Shown here piece after piece: positions 58,839 to 64,000 of a stretch of DNA of 64,000 nt. Position 1 is the stretch's first letter. Every line of letters starts with the position of its first letter. The stretch covers positions 1,178,001-1,242,000 of the forward strand of contig NZ_CP007212.1 of the NCBI RefSeq assembly GCF_001411805.1, read 5' to 3'. A program made the translations under genes and the position numbers. The notes below the pieces were generated by a model. The model saw nothing but the letters and a program-made list of their open reading frames with translations. It was not told where the DNA came from and did not search any database. The stretch comes from Burkholderia plantarii (GTDB lineage: Bacteria > Pseudomonadota > Gammaproteobacteria > Burkholderiales > Burkholderiaceae).

Positions 58839-59315
58839 TCAGGCCGCCTTGTCTTCCCACGGCGCGTGGGACGTATAGGAAATGCCGTACTTCACGCCGA
58901 GCTCGCCGAGGTTGGTCAGGTCGATGTCGTTGCCCATCGTCGAGAGCACTTCGACGAATTCGTCGAAGCCGCCCGGCAGATAGGTGTTGATCGTCTTGCT
59001 GACGGTGTCGCCGGCGTTGTAGAACGAATGCGGTACGTTGCGGGGCAGCAGCACCGTGTCGCCGGGTTCGGCGATCAGGGTTTGCTTGTCGCACCAGATC
59101 TGGTACTTGCCCTCGACGATGTAGAACATCTCGTCCTCGTTCTTGTGCAGATGGAACGGCACGCCGTAACCGGGCGGCACGCACTCCTCGAAGATGGCGA
59201 ACCGGCCGCCGGTGGCCTTGCGGCTCATGCGGATGGTGATGTCGACCGTGTCGAGGACGCGGATGACCTTGTTTTCCTGTTTGGGCGAAACGACGATCTT
59301 GCCGAAAGCGCTCAT
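58839..59315 (-). CDS. Cupin-domain protein
   Basis: 158 residues. Cupin motif 1 has His55, His57 and Glu62 (GYGVPFHLHKNEDEMFYIVE) and motif 2 has His96 (PGDTVLLPRNVPHSFYN), giving a complete 3-His/1-Glu metal site. Small single-cupin proteins act as dioxygenases, isomerases or sensors. It is 29 bp downstream of the Rieske oxygenase gene, so the two are co-transcribed. Role in the cluster unknown. Confidence 0.88.
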   Translation of the reverse strand: MSAFGKIVVSPKQENKVIRVLDTVDITIRMSRKATGGRFAIFEECVPPGYGVPFHLHKNEDEMFYIVEGKYQIWCDKQTLIAEPGDTVLLPRNVPHSFYNAGDTVSKTINTYLPGGFDEFVEVLSTMGNDIDLTNLGELGVKYGISYTSHAPWEDKAA

Positions 59316-59344
59316 GGTTGGATGTCTCCAGATTGCGGGGTGAG

Positions 59345-60382
59345 TTAACGCTCGGTTACATCTAGAACCTCGAGCCACTGGGCCGGGGCTTTAGTGTCGA
59401 ATTGCTCGAAGATGTCGTTGATCTTTCGTCTCATCTTGATCCCCGGCATGTCCGATGCCATGTGGAATTCCTCGGTCAGCGTCAGCGGCGTGTCCCAGTC
59501 GGTCGTCTCCAGGATGCCGCGATCCTCGTTCGTGACGGCGCGGTCCCATGCCACGATGTCATCCAGGTCCGGATCGCGGTCGGCGTCGTTGCGGAACGCG
59601 AACTGCACGAACAGCGACTGGCGGTCGTTGATCGGCGTGGCCCAGGTGATGATCGTGTGGACCAATTGGTTGGGGTACTGGATGCGCATCCGGCGGCCGA
59701 ACGGCGCGAACCAGTTGTGCTCCATGTAGCGCGTGGTCTGCTCGCTGCCGATCCCGAGGTTGTCCTTCTGCAGGCCCGGGTTGTTCACGAGCACGTCGCT
59801 GTACATGTTGAAACCCGTCTCGGTGTCCTCGTAGCGGGCCGGCGCCGGCTCCGGCATCTCGGCCAGCCCGAAGGTCTTGCGATGGACGAACGCGAAATGC
59901 GAGTTGTCGAGCCCGTTCTCGAGGATGCGCAGCCCGCTGCAGTTCCACACCTCCATGAACTCGTGGATCTGGTAGAAGCCGGGATCGGCGGCCTCGGGAA
60001 AATCGGGGATGTCGTGGATCGGTTCGTCGAGCGCGACCCACACGTAGCCGTATTTCGTCCGGCAGCGGTAATGGTCGACGACGATCCGCTCCGACGGCTT
60101 CTTCATCGGCATTTGCGGAATCCGCACGCAGGCGCCGACGCCGTTGTAGGTCCAGCCGTGATACGGGCACACCAGGTTGCCCTGATCGACCCAGCCGCTC
60201 GACAGCCGGGCCGAGCGATGCGGGCACTTGTCCCTGACCACGCCGAATTCGTTCTCGCCGGTGCGCCAGAGCGCGAGCGGCTCGCCGAGGATGGTCACGG
60301 CCAGCGGGGCGTCCGTCACGTCCACCGCGCGGGCCACCGGGTACCAGAAACGGCGCAGCGAGTTGTGTTGTGTCGTCAGCAT
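59345..60382 (-). CDS. Rieske non-haem iron oxygenase
   Basis: 345 residues. The N-terminal Rieske domain has CPH (Cys53, His55) and CPYH (Cys72, His75). The C-terminal catalytic domain has LDNSHFAFVH with the bridging Asp159 and iron ligands His162 and His167. Length and layout fit vanillate-demethylase-type (VanA-like) or PrnD-type oxygenases, which do O-demethylation, hydroxylation or N-oxidation. It starts the leftward operon. It could tailor the nitroimidazole or share the amine oxidation step; partner reductase not seen. Confidence 0.9.
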   Translation of the reverse strand: MLTTQHNSLRRFWYPVARAVDVTDAPLAVTILGEPLALWRTGENEFGVVRDKCPHRSARLSSGWVDQGNLVCPYHGWTYNGVGACVRIPQMPMKKPSERIVVDHYRCRTKYGYVWVALDEPIHDIPDFPEAADPGFYQIHEFMEVWNCSGLRILENGLDNSHFAFVHRKTFGLAEMPEPAPARYEDTETGFNMYSDVLVNNPGLQKDNLGIGSEQTTRYMEHNWFAPFGRRMRIQYPNQLVHTIITWATPINDRQSLFVQFAFRNDADRDPDLDDIVAWDRAVTNEDRGILETTDWDTPLTLTEEFHMASDMPGIKMRRKINDIFEQFDTKAPAQWLEVLDVTER

Positions 60383-62024
60383 ATCGATCCAGGTAGGAGC
60401 GCGCTCCGGGTGTGAACGCCGGAGACGTTGAACGGTATCCAACGGCGGCCGATGGGGCTGCCATCGGCCGCCGGTACGCCACGTCTTGCCCGGGCGCCGG
60501 CGGGCGGGCCGTGCCCGCCGGGGCGATCGAGCGACACCGCCCGCGCGCTCGCCGGCCGCCGGCGAACCGGGCTGTTCCTGGGATGGCTCATGCGGCTGTC
60601 TCACTCCAGTTGACGGTGCGGCATCTGCAGGCAGACACGACTCAGGCGCCGCGCATCGGTCACGGATCGCGCGGCTGCCGGATCGGCCGGATCAGCCGGC
60701 GCGGCGCCGTGGACCCCGTTCACGAAACCGGTATTTTGTTATTCCGGTTTCGCCATTTATTACGCGAATTTCGATATCGAGATCCTGTTTTGTTTCCGGA
60801 TTCAGAAAATCATGTAACTGCCGTAATTTTCCGCGGCCGTGTTTTCGAATCCAGGCTTTTGGAAAGTTTCCGTAGCCTGCTCTGAGTTTGATATTTAAAA
60901 AACTGTACGTAGGTGCAGGTTTTTATTTCCAGTGCCGATCGGGAATTCCGGTGGAATTTGCGAAAGCCAGACAAATAAAGGGTTTGCCGGGGATGTTGTG
61001 GCGCACCAATCGACTGCTATATAACAATATGAAACGAATTGCGGAATTCAGGCGGTTTGCCGAGTTGGACATTGATATGGCGTTTGCAACGGATTGCCGT
61101 TTCCCTGATATACGTAGTATTGCGTAATTCGCCGCGTACTGATGCGGCGCATGATTGATTCGATTGATGCGGCTTACGTCGCTTTTTCGATCCGGATCAG
61201 CAAGTCGATTTTTTGCGAACCTGCATGCGGGCGACATGGCGTGACGCGCGGGGGGTGTCGGACAATGCCCGGGTCACCGCGCGATGCTTCCGAAAGCCGG
61301 CAGGGTGGCCGACTTTGCGATGTGTCCACGGTATCGGCCGGCTCCTGGCGGCGCACTGTCGGGACCTGCGGCGCATCCCGCCACCGCGATTGCCGGAATT
61401 TGCAATAGCCGAATATGAATAACAAAATGATTTAAGTGTCGGTTCCGCCTATTTTCCAGGCCGGCATGTTGCTGTCATGGAATTGGCATCCGCCGATTTG
61501 AACGAGGCGGAGAAATTCTGGAAACCGATTCCCGACATCGACAATTTCAGGAAAACCGCCGAGAATCCGGATCATGTGACATAATTGTCAATTACAAATG
61601 CATTACGGCGCGCCGGGCCGGTGAAGCACAGCCGGCGGCGGATATCGCGGCATTCACGCCGGCCTGCCAGGCCGGCAACCGGCCGATCCGGCGAGTCAGT
61701 CAAGCGGCATTCATGCCGGAGCGCCGCCTCCGGCACCGCAAAAACCAACAAGACAGGAGACCGCAGTCCATGCAGCCATTCTCCGTCGTCGCGAGCGCGA
61801 GGCAGATTGTCGAGCTGAAATCCCGTGGATCGTTGGTGATCCGCATCGCGCGGCCGGCCGTGCCCGGCCGCGCCTCGTGTTTCTCATGCGCCGGGCCGCG
61901 TGGCATCGGTCCCAGGCACGCGCGCGCCACGCGGCGCGCGCCGGTACGCGCCGGCCCCGGGCGCGAACGCGCGAGGGCGCGCGGCGCATCGCTGGCGGCC
62001 GGCTTGCCTGCGCGGGGGTAACGC
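60383..62024. other. 1.64-kb AT-rich intergenic region between Rieske operon and luxR
   Basis: Composition from about 60720 to 61600 is much more AT-rich than the flanks. It contains an inverted repeat CGAAACCGG (60723-60731) / CCGGTTTCG (60744-60752), TGACA-TAAT-TGTCA (61577-61590), and only weak short frames. A frame at 61770-62021 (83 codons) ends 3 bp before the luxR start and follows AGGAGA; its low-complexity Arg-rich tail makes it doubtful. No clear lux box is recognised. Confidence 0.45.
60723..60752. promoter_or_regulatory. Inverted repeat upstream of Rieske operon
   Basis: CGAAACCGG and CCGGTTTCG are perfect 9-bp arms separated by 12 AT-rich bases. No T-tract follows on either strand, which favours an operator over a terminator. 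The binder is unknown. Confidence 0.4.
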
Positions 62025-62750
62025 ATGATGGGCGGTGAAACCAACAAGGCCTCGCCGTTGATCCGGCTGGGCGACGACCCGAGCCTGGCCGTACTGATCG
62101 AGCATCTGCCCGCCGAGATCGATTACCCGTTCGCCTATGCCATGATCGACAAGAATTCGCTGGAGATCGGCTGCTTTCTTTCGAGCTATCCGATCGCCCT
62201 GCAGCAGGAATACCGGCGCCGCGCGTTTCATCGCGTCGATCCGGTGGTCCTGCACGCGATCCAGAGCGTCGCGCCGTTTTCGTGGGCCGAGGCGTTCAGG
62301 CAGCAGCGGCTGCCCGACCAGTCGGAATTCGAGGTGTTGCGCCGCGAGTTCGAACTGCACGACGGCTACGTGTTCACGGTCCACGATCCGTACCAGTACA
62401 TGGGCATGCTCAGCTTCTTCAATCGCGGCGGGCGGCCCGAGTTCCGGGCCGAGATCGAGCGCGTGAAAGGCGCGATCCAGCTCGCGCTGGTGCTGTTTCA
62501 CAGCAGGATCAACGCGAAGCCGCCCGACTCGCGGCACCGGGTCGAGTCGCTCACGCTACGCGAGCGCACCGTGCTCAAATGGGCCGCCATGGGCAAGTCG
62601 TACAACGAGATCGCCGACATCTGCGGGATTCGCGAGCGGACCGTCAAGTACCACATGGCGAACGTCGTGCAGAAGCTCGACGTGTCGACCGCCAAGCAGG
62701 CCGTGATCGTCGCGTCGCGGCTCGGGCTGGCCGCGTTGAGCGAGGGCTGA
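62025..62750 (+). CDS. LuxR-family regulator with autoinducer-binding domain
   Basis: 241 residues. The autoinducer-binding domain covers residues ~20-165, with Tyr, Asp-Pro, Trp and Gly at positions equivalent to Tyr61, Asp70, Pro71, Trp85 and Gly113 of TraR (EYRRRAFHRVDPV, PFSWAEAF, HDGYVF). The Trp57 equivalent is Leu. The HTH is at residues ~175-235 (LTLRERTVLKWAAMGKSYNE, then RTVKYHMANV). No luxI is in the window, so it acts as a solo here. It is divergent from the Rieske operon and is the best candidate controller of the cluster. Confidence 0.9.
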   Translation: MMGGETNKASPLIRLGDDPSLAVLIEHLPAEIDYPFAYAMIDKNSLEIGCFLSSYPIALQQEYRRRAFHRVDPVVLHAIQSVAPFSWAEAFRQQRLPDQSEFEVLRREFELHDGYVFTVHDPYQYMGMLSFFNRGGRPEFRAEIERVKGAIQLALVLFHSRINAKPPDSRHRVESLTLRERTVLKWAAMGKSYNEIADICGIRERTVKYHMANVVQKLDVSTAKQAVIVASRLGLAALSEG

Positions 62751-62871
62751 CGGGCTTGGCGCTCGCGCGGCACGGCGTGGGCGCGGTGCGCGTCGCGCGC
62801 GGGCCGCCACGAGCCGCTGCGGCTCGCGCGGCCCGGCACGGTGGGGGCTGCGAGCGGGCGGGGCGCCGCGT

Positions 62872-63981
62872 TCACGCGGACGCGCCGCCGGCATGCGCGC
62901 GGGGCGGGACGAGTTCGCCAAGCCCGTAGAGGTCGAGCGCCCGGGCCAGATCCGCGCCGTCGAACTGCCCTTGCTGGCTCAGCGCGTTGAGGGCGCGGTA
63001 GGCGATCCAGCGCCGGTCCGGACACCGGTTCGGCGCGAAGGTGTCGGCGCCGAGCACGGCGAACGGCGCGTCGAGGTAGGCGCCCAGCTGGGCGGCGACG
63101 AATTCGGCATAGGCCGTCACGGCGACCACCGGCTGGCGGTTGCGGTTCAGGCAGGCATGCAGGTGCGAGGTGCGGCGCGCGCAGCTGCCGAGGCTGGCGT
63201 TCCAGCGCTGCGCGTCGGCCGCGTCGCGCGCGAGCCGGGTGTAGCTCGGGCAGCTCCACACCTCGCTCTCGACGCCCCAGTCGTCCTTGAGCAGTTGCGC
63301 CGCGGCGCGTACCTCGCGCAGCACGAGCCCGGCGCCGAGCAGCCGGACGTGGGGCTGCGACGCGCGCGGTTCCGACAGGCGATACATGCCGAGGTAGGCC
63401 TGGGTCCGGTCGCAGCGGAACGTCTCGATCGGTTCGCCGTGCAGCGTCAGGTAGCAGAAGCCCGGCTCGCCCTTCATGTAGAGGTCGTGCAGCGCGCCGG
63501 CCACGATCGCCTTGACCTCCTCGCCGCAGGCCGGATCGAACGGCATGCACTGGCGGTTCGAGGCGAGCCAGAGCGGCAGCCACGGATGCGCGCCCTTGGC
63601 CCAGCGGGACGGCGACGATTCGATGTCGTTCAGGATGATGCCGCGCTCGGCCGTCTGCGCGGTCAGCATCGAGAGATGGCGCGAGGTGGGCGACTGCGTG
63701 AGATAGAACAGCGGGCGCTCGTCGTTGCGCGCACGTTCGCTGATCCACAGCGGCCACGCGCCGATCGCCGCGTTGCGCTGCTGCTGGTCCGCGCGGTCGT
63801 CGACGAACCAGAACTGCCCGTCGACCACGGCGTCCTGATGCAGGTTGCGGATCAGTTCCGACGCGATGAGCAGCGGAGAATCGTGGCCGCCTTCGTCGCC
63901 GCGGGTGTCCTCGACGCAGCGGATGCAGGCCTGCGCGGCATGCTCCGTGTGTCGGGTGCGTTTGAGAAGCATCGTGTCCAT
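62872..63981 (-). CDS. AceE-like C-terminal half (PYR plus transketolase-C domains)
   Basis: 369 residues from ATG at 63981. The last 160 residues align with AceE from 50382-53054: VRLLGAGLVLREVRAAAQLL matches its VQLMGSGSILREVIAAAELL, and SEVWSCPSYTRLARDA matches SDVWSATSLTELRREG. The first half resembles a degenerate PYR domain. The N-terminal ThDP-pyrophosphate domain is absent. The frame stays open to the window edge, so the gene may start further out or be preceded by a separate gene for the missing half. Function unknown; perhaps half of a split ThDP enzyme. Confidence 0.75.
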   Translation of the reverse strand: MDTMLLKRTRHTEHAAQACIRCVEDTRGDEGGHDSPLLIASELIRNLHQDAVVDGQFWFVDDRADQQQRNAAIGAWPLWISERARNDERPLFYLTQSPTSRHLSMLTAQTAERGIILNDIESSPSRWAKGAHPWLPLWLASNRQCMPFDPACGEEVKAIVAGALHDLYMKGEPGFCYLTLHGEPIETFRCDRTQAYLGMYRLSEPRASQPHVRLLGAGLVLREVRAAAQLLKDDWGVESEVWSCPSYTRLARDAADAQRWNASLGSCARRTSHLHACLNRNRQPVVAVTAYAEFVAAQLGAYLDAPFAVLGADTFAPNRCPDRRWIAYRALNALSQQGQFDGADLARALDLYGLGELVPPRAHAGGASA

Positions 63982-64000
63982 TCTGGAGCCTCGGATGGCG

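Noticed and set aside
61770..62021. 83-codon ORF ending 3 bp before luxR
   Set aside because: An AGGAGA site is present, but the protein turns into an Arg/Ala/Gly-rich low-complexity tail. Kept only as a note, not as a gene.

Overview
The window is a high-GC, gene-dense bacterial chromosome segment that reads as Burkholderia sensu stricto, most likely from the plant-associated B. gladioli/glumae/plantarii group. The genus call rests on overall protein character and gene content (recC-recB-recD operon, TPP-riboswitch thiC, MocR, LuxR, MarR and LacI regulators, homodimeric-type aceE). It is an inference, because no rRNA or species marker is present. There is no prophage, CRISPR array or conjugative module.

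Left part (1-13.5 kb): a truncated IclR regulator faces a probable small-RNA unit with tandem terminators. Then come a Tat-exported PhoX phosphatase with a Pho-box-like repeat; a MocR / YggS / glutamine-amidotransferase group joined by an identical 17-bp operator-like sequence; an Amt ammonium channel; a lipoprotein; an Rrf2 regulator with an NAD(P)-binding oxidoreductase; an Lrp/AsnC regulator; and an FUSC-family efflux-like membrane protein.

Middle (13.6-44 kb): recC, recB and recD overlap start-to-stop as one operon. The recD reading frame carries an antisense copy of the 3' end of a leucine tRNA. After 1.5 kb of AT-rich non-coding DNA comes an aspT-aspD pair (aspartate:alanine exchange plus aspartate 4-decarboxylase). 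An EAL phosphodiesterase, two EamA transporters, small lipoproteins, thiC with its riboswitch, an MFS transporter, and a LacI-controlled ABC importer with a metallophosphodiesterase follow.

At 44.05-44.40 kb a tRNA-Leu(UAA) gene is interrupted by a 260-nt group I intron. A decayed IS3-family element (44405-45454) lies 6 bp downstream. Next are a BASS-family transporter, an unidentified membrane protein, a dxs lacking its usual ispA neighbour, and a stand-alone aceE facing a MarR regulator.

Right end (53.7-64 kb): a biosynthetic cluster on the minus strand. Four translationally coupled genes encode an arginine-oxidase-type PLP enzyme, a small protein of unknown family, a DapA-family lyase and a haem-oxygenase-like diiron oxygenase. 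This is the RohP/Q/R/S set that makes azomycin (2-nitroimidazole) from L-arginine. Around it are a Rieske oxygenase, a cupin, a Rieske ferredoxin and an inositol-monophosphatase-like protein that has lost a metal-ligand Glu. Across a 1.6-kb AT-rich intergenic region lies a LuxR-type regulator with no LuxI in the window. The window closes with an odd protein matching only the C-terminal half of AceE. I regard this as a nitroimidazole-type cluster with extra tailoring genes and possible quorum-sensing control.
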